From a virus: a DNA stretch of 31,447 nt. The translations under genes and the position numbers were made by a program. The stretch lies in the IMG/VR virus record IMGVR_UViG_3300037961_002605, positions 1-31,447 of that record; one strand, written 5' to 3'. Within the stretch, counting starts at the first letter, position 1. The number at the start of each line of letters is the position of its first letter. Below the pieces are notes generated by a model. It saw only the letters and a program-made list of their open reading frames with translations. It was not told the origin of the DNA and did no database searches. Below are positions 1 to 8,479 of this stretch, in pieces.

Positions 1-100
1 GTAGGAATAATTTGAACAGAAGTTACATCCGTTCCAACATTAGATGCTACAACTAAGTTTTCAGGATAAGTTGCTATTATGCAATCGTTTGGCATTCCGG
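1..100. repeat. Direct terminal repeat, left copy
   Basis: Bases 1-100 match bases 31348-31447 except at position 99 (G here, A at 31446). The repeat lies inside the major capsid gene and both copies keep the same reading frame. This is what an assembler leaves when it linearises a circular or circularly permuted genome. The mismatch changes a proline codon CCC to CCT, so it is silent. A true short direct terminal repeat is possible but less likely, because it would cut the capsid gene in two. Confidence 0.9.
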
Positions 101-881
101 GACAAACATAAATTGGATACCCCATGAACGTAAGATTGTCAAAATTTGCCGCCGCACCCAACGCTTGGAAAGTAGTTGCGTTTGCTAGTGCTTGTGCATA
201 TAGGGCATATGTTCCTGTATTCATATAGAAACCAAAACCTGTTTTTCCTACCATTGCACTATTAGTAGTTAATGCTTGATTAAGAACATCATTCATTAAA
301 CCAATAATTGTTCCAACTGCAGGTGCATTTGCAAAATCAACTTCTGCAAAATCTTTACAAGCTGATGCCTCTATACCTGTATCATCAAAGTTTCCATCGT
401 TAGATACAAAACCTATACCATTTGCAGATCCCATCCACAAATTAGTTTCGTATTCTTCCGCCACTTTTGCCGCAGTAAATTCTAATAAATACTTTTCAAA
501 TGTTTGAGGTAGATTACCATTTCTATCCATTCCCTGTCCAATCCATGTTGGAAATACAGTTGAACGACATAATTTTTGATTTACTTGATAATCGTTCAAA
601 GTGATAGTTTCTTCATTTGTTTGGAAATCATCTCCATTCTGCCAATCACAATTTGCCGCTCCAATTAAAGCCGTAGACGACATTCTTATCATTACTGCTT
701 TTGAAGTCAAACCATCTAAAGTTCTAACAAAACCTTTTGCAATAGTATCATTAGATTTTAGTGCCGCATTTAAATAAGGTAACGACAATTCACCCGCATA
801 AGTATCGCCCTGAATATCAGGATTTGCAAATTCGTATCTTTTTGCTAACGACATCTTGTTTAAATTATAATTTTTAGCCAT
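1..881 (-). CDS. Major capsid protein, N-terminal part (continues at 31347 across the join)
   Basis: The frame opens with ATG at 881 (MAKNYNLNKMSLAKRY) and stays open to base 1. On the closed circle it continues at 31347 and stops with TAA at 31239-31241, giving 990 bases and 329 residues. The size, the position just after the scaffold-like and protease genes, and the soluble mixed alpha/beta composition fit an HK97-fold major capsid protein of a Bacteroidota phage. Recognisable stretches include TLDGLTSKAVMIRMSSTALI and, near the join, GYPIYVCPGMPND. The leader before the start is A-rich and has no Shine-Dalgarno motif, as is normal in this phylum. The assignment rests on context and gene order; I could not align it to a capsid family. 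Confidence 0.8.
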   Translation of the reverse strand, partial: MAKNYNLNKMSLAKRYEFANPDIQGDTYAGELSLPYLNAALKSNDTIAKGFVRTLDGLTSKAVMIRMSSTALIGAANCDWQNGDDFQTNEETITLNDYQVNQKLCRSTVFPTWIGQGMDRNGNLPQTFEKYLLEFTAAKVAEEYETNLWMGSANGIGFVSNDGNFDDTGIEASACKDFAEVDFANAPAVGTIIGLMNDVLNQALTTNSAMVGKTGFGFYMNTGTYALYAQALANATTFQALGAAANFDNLTFMGYPIYVCPGMPNDCIIATYPENLVVASNVGTDVTSVQIIP

Positions 882-899
882 TTTATTATTCTTTAAAAT

Positions 900-1595
900 T
901 TAATTATTAAAATAGTGTCGTTGCCTTTCTGCTACCGACATTGTTGTTAGATCCACTTTTGAATGAGCATATTCAGACAATTCAACAGGAACCGCCTTCA
1001 CACCCTCTGATGCAGGAGAATCTTCTAACTTAGATTCTAATTCATCAATTTTATTAACTAATTCTGAAACTAGTTCTGAATTTTCTATTGCAGATAACTC
1101 CTCTTTGTCTTCTTCAGGAGTTTCTTCCATCGCTTTTTCTTCTATAAAAGCAACTACCATTTTAGCAATCTCAGAAGATAATTCTTCTGTCACTTCATCG
1201 GGAGTTTCTTCATATATTTTTTTTGCCATTTCTTCTGAAACATCATCTTCTGCTTCAATTACTTCTTCTACTTTAGGTGCTTCTTCATCTGCTCTCAATT
1301 CTGTTTCTGACATTTCTTCTTTTTCTTCTTCATTTTCTTCTTCTCCTAAAACAGAAATTTTAGAATCAACAATTTCTATTGACGTTCCATCTTTTAATGT
1401 ATATGTTCCTGATTCTAAAGGTTGAGCACTGCCATCATCTCCAATAACGAATACACTACTTCCAATAGCCATTTCATCGTCTTCTGTTGCAATCACTCTA
1501 CCATCATCAAGGACAGCCTCTGCATATAATTCAATTTTGTATGTTTTACCTTTTGAAAGGTTTAATAGTTTTTTGATTTTTTGAATTGTAGTCAT
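900..1595 (-). CDS. Acidic scaffold-like head protein
   Basis: This 231-residue protein lies between the prohead protease and the capsid gene, where scaffolding proteins usually sit. Residues 1-85 look like a small beta-rich domain (YKIELYAEAVLDDGRVIAT, then IGSSVFVIGDDGSAQPL). Residues 85-195 are very rich in Glu and Asp with predicted helical or coiled-coil character (ELVSELVNKIDELESKLED). The last 35 residues are neutral to basic (AERQRHYFNN) and could bind the capsid protein. This layout of an acidic helical body with a short basic end is typical of phage scaffolds. No catalytic motif is seen. The plus-strand Ser-rich frame over the same bases is the mirror of the GAA codons and is not a gene. 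Confidence 0.65.
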   Translation of the reverse strand: MTTIQKIKKLLNLSKGKTYKIELYAEAVLDDGRVIATEDDEMAIGSSVFVIGDDGSAQPLESGTYTLKDGTSIEIVDSKISVLGEEENEEEKEEMSETELRADEEAPKVEEVIEAEDDVSEEMAKKIYEETPDEVTEELSSEIAKMVVAFIEEKAMEETPEEDKEELSAIENSELVSELVNKIDELESKLEDSPASEGVKAVPVELSEYAHSKVDLTTMSVAERQRHYFNN

Positions 1596-1633
1596 TTCAT
1601 TATTTCTTTTAAATATATTATTACTCAGTTTGT

Positions 1634-2494
1634 TTATTTATTCATATAATTATTCCAAATATCATACGATGTTTTAAAGTTGTTTTTAGTTTTTAAAACC
1701 TCTTTATAGTGTTCAATTTTTTCTTTTCTTTTTTTTGCTAACATGGTATGATCCTTACAAGCCATGTAATATGTTTGTCCATCAATTTCGTGTGCATGTG
1801 CTCCAACACAATCGTAAAATAATTGTCCAAATAATTCTGCTTTTTCTATATCTTTATAAACAGGCACACCGTCCAAAGTCATGTCAGGTCGTAATTCTGC
1901 GTTCATTAATACAGATTTTATATCATCCATTACTTCTACTTCATCACATGTTTCGCATTCTTCTTTTTGCATATTTACTACTGAATCAACAAAATACCCT
2001 TCAATAGAAAAACCTTTTATATTACCTTTTTTAACTTGCTCCCAAACATCTGAATTATCAACTTTCATTTTTATAAACCACGTCCCTATTGGTAATTCTT
2101 TAAAACCATATTCTTCCGACTTGTCAAACTTGCTTTCTTTTATCCAACTTTCAATAACACTAACTCCACCGATTTCCATTTTATGTTCATATGTAGCATT
2201 ATTATTTTTTAAAGTTTTCATAAACAATTCTTGTGCTTTGTAAATTGTATCTTCTTTAAAAAAAACTAAATACTCTTCGTTAGTTTCTCCATCTATTCTT
2301 GGTATTTTTTTATTTGGGATCAATGCAGGTCCAACTAAAATTTGTTTGTCTTCATCTATTTTAGCCATTGAAATAAACTTATCATTTGATAAGGCTACCC
2401 AATTTTCTTCTATTGCGGGGTTTTCAACTAACGATACTGCCTGTATTCCAAACTGTTCTTCGTTCTCATCTATTACTAATTCTACTATTTTCAT
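1634..2494 (-). CDS. XkdF-like prohead serine protease
   Basis: The 286-residue protein matches what I know of the XkdF family (Peptidase_S78_2). Residues about 50-60 read VGPALIPNKKIPR, followed by ATYEHKMEIGGVSVIESWI with the likely catalytic His and then KGFSIEGYF with the likely catalytic Ser. The protease domain covers roughly residues 1-170. A Cys-rich linker (EECETCDE) leads to a C-terminal domain with CVGAHAHEIDGQTYYMACKDH, a His/Cys pattern that could bind zinc. The expected role is cleavage of scaffold and capsid proteins during head maturation. It directly precedes the scaffold and capsid genes. The zinc role is inference. Confidence 0.75.
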   Translation of the reverse strand: MKIVELVIDENEEQFGIQAVSLVENPAIEENWVALSNDKFISMAKIDEDKQILVGPALIPNKKIPRIDGETNEEYLVFFKEDTIYKAQELFMKTLKNNNATYEHKMEIGGVSVIESWIKESKFDKSEEYGFKELPIGTWFIKMKVDNSDVWEQVKKGNIKGFSIEGYFVDSVVNMQKEECETCDEVEVMDDIKSVLMNAELRPDMTLDGVPVYKDIEKAELFGQLFYDCVGAHAHEIDGQTYYMACKDHTMLAKKRKEKIEHYKEVLKTKNNFKTSYDIWNNYMNK

Positions 2495-2533
2495 TTGCTT
2501 TATTTTTACTAAATATAATTTCTAATCATTTGT

Positions 2534-4240
2534 TTACATTGTTGTCTGTTCGTTTACTTCATTTTGTAGCGCTTGACTTTCTGAAATATCGTTTGTAACT
2601 ACATATGCTTGAACAGGCTCAGGTTCCCAATCTTGTTGATTTGTTGATGCTTCACCAATTAAATTAGGTGTCATTGAAGGTTGATTTGATGGTCCAATTC
2701 CAGGTGGTCCCGATCCTCCTGTTGGTGCAGGATCATCCGCAGTTTCTTCTCCTTCTTCATTTGTAGACATAATATCTCTAACACTAGCCATTCCCGACAA
2801 ACCTACCGCTGCTGCTTGTATAAAATTCCATGGTGGCGGTCCTGATGCTAGTGCTTTTGTTATACCCTGATATGTATTTATTAATGCTTGTGCGACTGCT
2901 AATTTTTTTGCCGCTTTACTATCCTTTTTTGCTAAACTACTTAATGCTCCAAACATTTGACTTGCAATTCCTAATTTAGCATCCATTGTCGCTTGATCTA
3001 TTTTTCTTCTTTGATTTGCCGCATCTTGATCAATTTTTAATAACATATCTTCCAACTGTTGTTTGTCCGATATTGTTCGTCTAGCTAATTCCCTTTTTCT
3101 TTCCGCATCAACTTCTATTGCACTATATTGTTTGTCTAATTCAGATTGTCCCATCGCAGTTAATTCCTGCATATTTGCAATCCTTTCATCTTGTAGTGCC
3201 GCTTCATTAGTTTTTTGTTCAGATTGCATTCCTGTTATCTTTGCATCTATTCCAATTAATTCTGTTTTTAGTGCATATAATTCTTCTAATCTTTCAGGTG
3301 TTTCTCCCTCTAAAGCATTTAATTGTCTTACTGCAGATATTTGGGCATTTATGGCATCTTTTTCTGCTTGTGCCTGTTTTTCTAATATCTCATTTAATTT
3401 GTCATTTGCCGCAATTCTTTCGTCTATTGTTAGCCTTACATCATCCCTAATCTGTCTTTGACTTTCTGCTTCACGATCATATTGTTCAACTAATCGTTGT
3501 TGTGCTAAAGCCAAAAGTCCGTAATTCTTTTTGGTTTCTGTAATGGCTTTTCCTTGTTCTATTATACTGTTTACAGTTACTCCTTCAAATGTATTTTTAA
3601 ACTCGTCTGCTACTATTGTAGATATGTTTTTAATTTCTCCTACTGCTTCACTAAAATCATCTACTATACCCTGTCCCGCAGTGACTAATTCATCTGTTAA
3701 TTCTTTTATTTTTGCTTTTGAATCATCTACCCCCTGTTGTAATTCATTAATTTTAGTTAGATCACCACTTCCTAATGGAGATTTGTGCCATGCTAAAGCA
3801 AGTTTTTGAATACCTAATTTTAATCCATGAAAAGCTAATTCCATTGGAGTTAATGCAACTGTCATTATGTTTTTTAGTATTCTTCCTAAAGCATCAAAAT
3901 TTGCAGAATTTTCACTCACTTTATTATATACTGAAACTAAAGTATCTGAAACCATTTTAAATACAACACCAATAGAATTGAATACTGTTTCTACTGCATC
4001 TGCTACCGCTTGGTTTTTCATTAAGGCATCGGTTAATTTGCCTACTATTTGAACTATAATTGCAAATCCTGCCGCCTTCATTGCTAAACCCACTCCTTTG
4101 AAACCTTTTGCTAAACCGCCTGTTGCTTGTTCAGTTTTTTTGGAGGACTCTTTTATTTCGTCTATTCCGTCTTTTATATCGTCTAGCTTTTTATTAGCAT
4201 CGCCCGTATCTAAATTCATTCTAAAATCTACTTGTTCCAT
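2534..4240 (-). CDS. Tail tape measure protein
   Basis: At 568 residues this is the only long coiled-coil protein in the tail region. The N-terminus (residues 1-45) is a charged helix, followed by a Gly/Ala hydrophobic stretch (GLAMKAAGFAIIVQIVGKL) and further hydrophobic helices to about residue 150. Residues 225-420 form long coiled coils rich in Gln, Glu, Lys and Ala. The segment near residue 430 (AVAQALINTYQGITKALASG) followed by AAAVGLSGMASVRDI is a signature I associate with tape measure proteins of Bacteroidota phages. The last 75 residues are Pro/Gly/Thr-rich. It should set tail length; 568 residues is short for a siphovirus. It starts inside the 3' end of the 58-residue gene. Confidence 0.8.
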   Translation of the reverse strand: MEQVDFRMNLDTGDANKKLDDIKDGIDEIKESSKKTEQATGGLAKGFKGVGLAMKAAGFAIIVQIVGKLTDALMKNQAVADAVETVFNSIGVVFKMVSDTLVSVYNKVSENSANFDALGRILKNIMTVALTPMELAFHGLKLGIQKLALAWHKSPLGSGDLTKINELQQGVDDSKAKIKELTDELVTAGQGIVDDFSEAVGEIKNISTIVADEFKNTFEGVTVNSIIEQGKAITETKKNYGLLALAQQRLVEQYDREAESQRQIRDDVRLTIDERIAANDKLNEILEKQAQAEKDAINAQISAVRQLNALEGETPERLEELYALKTELIGIDAKITGMQSEQKTNEAALQDERIANMQELTAMGQSELDKQYSAIEVDAERKRELARRTISDKQQLEDMLLKIDQDAANQRRKIDQATMDAKLGIASQMFGALSSLAKKDSKAAKKLAVAQALINTYQGITKALASGPPPWNFIQAAAVGLSGMASVRDIMSTNEEGEETADDPAPTGGSGPPGIGPSNQPSMTPNLIGEASTNQQDWEPEPVQAYVVTNDISESQALQNEVNEQTTM

Positions 4241-4404
4241 GCTCTTTTTATTTGTTTAATAAAGTTTCTAAATGTTTTTATTTTGTTGTTTTTTCCATAT
4301 AAAAAATCATATTCTTTTCTTCCATATAATTCTACTTTGTTTATTATTTTTATTTGATATAACAAAGATTTTCCTATTGCATTTATATTGTCTTTTAATT
4401 CCAT
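4228..4404 (-). CDS. Small basic hypothetical protein (58 aa)
   Basis: This short gene fills the gap between the 262-residue tail protein and the tape measure. It starts with ATG at 4404, inside the last codons of the upstream gene, reads MELKDNINAIGKSLLYQIKI, and ends NFIKQIKRAWNK with TAG at 4228-4230, inside the start of the tape measure gene. The double overlap and the lysine-rich amphipathic composition support a real gene. Small genes just before the tape measure often encode assembly factors, but nothing here identifies the function. Confidence 0.6.
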   Translation of the reverse strand: MELKDNINAIGKSLLYQIKIINKVELYGRKEYDFLYGKNNKIKTFRNFIKQIKRAWNK

Positions 4405-5183
4405 AATAAAGAATCTTTTAAACTGTTTGTTTTTGAATTTAAAAATATATCAGTTTCGTCCTGAAATACTGCTCTACCCCCAACACTCAAATTGAAATCT
4501 AATTCTTGAAAATCAAAATTGACATCCGCAATCCAGTTACAAATTTGGTTAGGGTTTTGTGAATAAACTTTTAAATATACTCCTCCTTTTTGTTGGTTAG
4601 GACTTAATGTAGATTTTGGTTTATCATTTATTAAGGGCTTTACAATACATGATCCTATGTTAGTGTCTGCATATAAAATTTTCTGTCCATGAGAATATCC
4701 ATTTGTATTTGCTTTAGTTACAGTATAATTTCCATTTACTCTTTTTACTATAAATAAGAATTCTTGAATAGACATTTCTCCTATATTTCCCCTCGTTCCA
4801 CCAACTACTGATACAGTTAGTTTACCTGAAATTTTTAAAATACCACTAGAACGAAAAACACAGAAATTTCCACAACTATCGTTTGTGGCTTGTAATACTG
4901 ATGAGCCACTAAAATTATCTACTTGTGCAGGTGGTTTTTCTAAAGTGGTTGCAAATAATTGTGTTGTGTGTGATTCTCTATAAATAGGAGAAGTATAAGG
5001 ATTATTTGATTTGTAATAAGATTGTGAAACATTAGATTCTGCGGTTTGTTTAAATAATGGTGTTCTATCTATTGCAGAACCATAAGGCTTTAAATACCTA
5101 CTACTTTTTTCGGTTAGAATTGGAATTCTCTTTTCCATATTTCTATACCATGCATTTCCCGTAATTGTTTTGTTTTTTGCCAT
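4395..5183 (-). CDS. Putative minor tail protein (262 aa)
   Basis: I do not recognise the family. The N-terminal 100 residues are polar and rich in Ser, Tyr and Asn (YKSNNPYTSPIYRESHTTQL). The C-terminal part looks beta-rich (SGILKISGKLTVSVVGGTRG, GGVYLKVYSQNPNQICNW). There is no signal peptide or membrane segment. It lies six bases after the 1096-residue tail protein and just before the tape measure, so a role as a baseplate or tail-tip component is likely from context alone. Confidence 0.5.
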   Translation of the reverse strand: MAKNKTITGNAWYRNMEKRIPILTEKSSRYLKPYGSAIDRTPLFKQTAESNVSQSYYKSNNPYTSPIYRESHTTQLFATTLEKPPAQVDNFSGSSVLQATNDSCGNFCVFRSSGILKISGKLTVSVVGGTRGNIGEMSIQEFLFIVKRVNGNYTVTKANTNGYSHGQKILYADTNIGSCIVKPLINDKPKSTLSPNQQKGGVYLKVYSQNPNQICNWIADVNFDFQELDFNLSVGGRAVFQDETDIFLNSKTNSLKDSLLWN

Positions 5184-5188
5184 ATTAA

Positions 5189-8100
5189 TTATTCTTCATA
5201 AGCCATACAAAAATAAAGTCCATTGTTAGATTCAATCGGTGTCCCATTCCCCTCTAAACAACATTCAGGATCATCTACAAAAACAGTTGGAGAACCACCA
5301 CCATCAGGGATCCAATAGGGTATAGCTAAAGCTACAATAAAACTTCCTGTGTCTTGTCCTACATAAAAGATTGATCCATCTGGATTAAGTTGAGGAGAAT
5401 AACCACATGTAGATAATTCTCTCCTATTAGTTAGGACTATATTTACTAATGTTACTTTTACAGATGCCTTTGCTCCGACTTGATAATTAGATATTTCAAT
5501 TATTCTCCACCATGAATCTTCAATAAAAATTTCATCATTAAATTTAAATTGTGCTATATCTATTTCATCTAAATGAAAATATCGTATCATAACCCTACTA
5601 TCAGGGTGGTATAAACTATTTAAATAATCTCTCCAATATGTGTTGTAATATCCATTCAAATTAATTGGTGGTGTTCCAGGATAATTTGTATTTATTGGTA
5701 ATTGATTTTGTGCTATTATAGGAAAATTTGTTCTCCACAATAAAATTTTACCATCGGGTTGTAATGGAGTTGTATTTGAATATGCGGTATTATCTGCAGT
5801 TACTTCAAAAACACTACACAACGGATATTCATCGTATTGTCCAACTTGTGGTGCTCCACTTTCATCTACCCAATGCATGTAATATAATCCACCCTGATCT
5901 ACAACATTTACAGGGCTACCACCGTAATAAAATAATTTTGGATTAGTCGCAGGAAAGTCCATTTGACCTTCTTCTGTATAAGAATAATTTTTATGTAATA
6001 AAACTCTAAATAAATATGTGTCGTAATAAGGCACAAATTCATCTCTTATAATATCAACTATATATGGAGAAAATATAGGTGTGTTAGTTTGGTTTTGTCC
6101 TGATGTATATGTATCAAAACTATATACAGCATCGTATCTTCCATAAGGACTTAATTCTTCAGGAAAATCTTGTTTTACATGCCTATTAAAATAATCTTCA
6201 TCGGGTAAATCTTTTAAATGAATTTCTTTAAATCTTAACTCCGTTGTAGGTTTTATTATTGTTTCTTTTTCGTTATCTATTTTTTTTGTCCAATCTTTTT
6301 TTGTCATATTAGATTCAAGCAAAAATTCTTGCATTGGCTCTATTATTAAGTTTGTTGAACTATTAGGATCCGACTGAATCACTAGATTAAATCTACCTAT
6401 TAAATCTTTTAAAAACGATGCTTGTGTTATTTCAGGATCTAAACAATTATGAATACTAACTTGTTGTCCATATGGATTGACTGTTGTTCCCGCAAATTCC
6501 CTATAAAAAGTTAGCATTGTTCTTACTTCGTAACCATCTATTGTCCCAACAACTCCAAAATTATTTACTCCTCCATAATTTTCAGGAGCACCTAAAATTG
6601 CAATTGGTATTGGTAATGATGTGTCATATCCATAATCACTATTGTTTTGTCCAACCATTTCATTTTTCCTACAAAACCACGCACAATTTCTACCCTCTTG
6701 ATCTCCATCATCTATTACAAACCAATTAAAAGTTGAAAAGTCATTTGTATTCCAATTTGATCCATTCCATATACCTACTCTAATTTTTGGCTTTAATTTA
6801 TCTCCTTCTTGAACTATTGCATATTCGTTTGAAAATTCCCAGTTTATTGGTATCCATGGAGCATCTGAAAGATTACCCGTAACATCGTCACAATGAACTT
6901 GAGATCCACTAGTTAATGTTCTATTAAAACTAACAGGAGGATCTTGATTACATAAATTTGCCGATGTGTGTTGGACATTTCCTTTTGGATAATTAACACT
7001 TTGAATAGGCGAAATGGCTACCCTAACACCATCTTGATTGTAAATTACTAATTGAACTCCTAATCTTCTATTATAATTAAATGCACCGCTTAAATTACTT
7101 TCATAATCTGTGTAGGGTATATTTACATCGTTTGTTCCATATCCACTTCCTCCACATTCGTCGCAATCGCCACCTAAAACAGTTATTAAACATATGTGAC
7201 TATCAAACTTAATTTTTAATTCATTTAGTTGATATATTTCTGATGATTCCCACTGCATATCCCCACCTCCATCAACAGAACTACCCGATCCATCAGGAAA
7301 AAATATACCACCATCAGTTGTTGTAACTGCAGATGAACCCGATGGCAAAGTTGCTAGTGCTCCATCATTTACTAAAGTATTGGACAAAAGAACTCCATCA
7401 GGATCGTTTATAGGAATAGTATCCCATTTTACAGAACTTGTATACCAATTATTATCTAAATTATCAATGGAAAGATTATTCATTGCACCCCCCGCTCTTT
7501 GTAGCGTGTTAGGATCTAAATTATAACTACCCTGTGTTGGAGAATAAATTATTTGCATTTTTCTTTGCCCTATTCTACAAGCATCTACCATTGGTGGTGC
7601 GGTTGAGGGATTAGTTAATGCCGCATGTGTTCCTTCTCCTTCCATCCAATTACATGTTGTCATGTATAATCTTCTAAAATATACACTATCAAAAAATGAC
7701 GATGTCCACGTATAACCATGTGATTGAAATAATACTTCTAACATTGTTCGTAATTGAACTGCAGGCTTTAATCCTGTTAAAAATAATTTGTGTGGAGAAT
7801 AACCAAAAACATCTACATATGCTCCTGCCCCTCCTGCCGCAGTATCATCCCAAACTTGATACGATGTATTTGAACCATCATTTCCTAAAAAATCATCAGG
7901 ATTGTATAATAAAGGAAATTTATTACTGGATATAGGATATACTATTTTACAACAACTTCCAACAATATCAACAAAATTACTAGGCATTGTATTATTCCAT
8001 GTATTAGTAATGTTTGTAGAGGTTAAGTCATGATTGTATTCTGTAACATTTGCCCACGATTGTTGTAGTGTTTTATTTCCCATTAAAGAAAATAAATCTG

Positions 8101-8479
8101 CTACATCAGACAATAATAAAACTTCGTAATACTTAGCTTTTTTGTGTTTAGATTTTAAAGTTAATTTGCCTTTCAATTGAACTGCACCATTAAGATACAT
8201 TTCTGCACTAACTGTGGTCATTGTTGAAAAAGATGAAACTTCTTCTCCACCAACAATAGTTGAATCCCAAAATGAAAAAAACTCATCATTAATATCGGTA
8301 AATGGTAATCTAAATGTTTGTGAATAGCTTGATTGTCTTTTACTAGGATCTTTTATATCCGCAAATTTATAATTTATTGAGATATTAGGATCTTCCATTA
8401 AATCTAACTCATATGCTTTATGTGAATTTTCAGCTAGAGTTTGTTTTCTATATGCAACTAATTTTATTACAGGTTTCAT
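5189..8479 (-). CDS. Large tail/baseplate protein (1096 aa)
   Basis: This is the longest gene in the genome. The N-terminus (residues 1-170) contains RQSSYSQTFRLPFTDINDEF, which I recognise as a recurrent motif of large tail proteins in Bacteroidota phages. The middle is Gly/Asn/Tyr-rich with predicted beta structure, including a Cys patch (GGDCDECGGSGYG). Residues about 680-760 (SFLKDLIGRFNLVIQSDPNS, then LIIEPMQEFLLES) resemble tail hub or Dit/Tal-like domains. The last 70 residues hold a Cys pair (DPECCLEG). The upstream gene ends at 8480, immediately before this start. It is probably a distal tail or baseplate hub protein with host-contact regions; the exact part is not resolved. Confidence 0.6.
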   Translation of the reverse strand: MKPVIKLVAYRKQTLAENSHKAYELDLMEDPNISINYKFADIKDPSKRQSSYSQTFRLPFTDINDEFFSFWDSTIVGGEEVSSFSTMTTVSAEMYLNGAVQLKGKLTLKSKHKKAKYYEVLLLSDVADLFSLMGNKTLQQSWANVTEYNHDLTSTNITNTWNNTMPSNFVDIVGSCCKIVYPISSNKFPLLYNPDDFLGNDGSNTSYQVWDDTAAGGAGAYVDVFGYSPHKLFLTGLKPAVQLRTMLEVLFQSHGYTWTSSFFDSVYFRRLYMTTCNWMEGEGTHAALTNPSTAPPMVDACRIGQRKMQIIYSPTQGSYNLDPNTLQRAGGAMNNLSIDNLDNNWYTSSVKWDTIPINDPDGVLLSNTLVNDGALATLPSGSSAVTTTDGGIFFPDGSGSSVDGGGDMQWESSEIYQLNELKIKFDSHICLITVLGGDCDECGGSGYGTNDVNIPYTDYESNLSGAFNYNRRLGVQLVIYNQDGVRVAISPIQSVNYPKGNVQHTSANLCNQDPPVSFNRTLTSGSQVHCDDVTGNLSDAPWIPINWEFSNEYAIVQEGDKLKPKIRVGIWNGSNWNTNDFSTFNWFVIDDGDQEGRNCAWFCRKNEMVGQNNSDYGYDTSLPIPIAILGAPENYGGVNNFGVVGTIDGYEVRTMLTFYREFAGTTVNPYGQQVSIHNCLDPEITQASFLKDLIGRFNLVIQSDPNSSTNLIIEPMQEFLLESNMTKKDWTKKIDNEKETIIKPTTELRFKEIHLKDLPDEDYFNRHVKQDFPEELSPYGRYDAVYSFDTYTSGQNQTNTPIFSPYIVDIIRDEFVPYYDTYLFRVLLHKNYSYTEEGQMDFPATNPKLFYYGGSPVNVVDQGGLYYMHWVDESGAPQVGQYDEYPLCSVFEVTADNTAYSNTTPLQPDGKILLWRTNFPIIAQNQLPINTNYPGTPPINLNGYYNTYWRDYLNSLYHPDSRVMIRYFHLDEIDIAQFKFNDEIFIEDSWWRIIEISNYQVGAKASVKVTLVNIVLTNRRELSTCGYSPQLNPDGSIFYVGQDTGSFIVALAIPYWIPDGGGSPTVFVDDPECCLEGNGTPIESNNGLYFCMAYEE

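Noticed and set aside
1-100. Reading the 100-base repeat as physical packaging termini
   Set aside because: It would split the capsid gene, and a mismatch at the last-but-one base is more like an assembly overlap end.
1105-1425. Serine-rich ORF on the plus strand
   Set aside because: It is the reverse complement of the Glu-rich scaffold gene (GAA becomes TTC/TCT codons). No plus-strand gene has supporting motifs.
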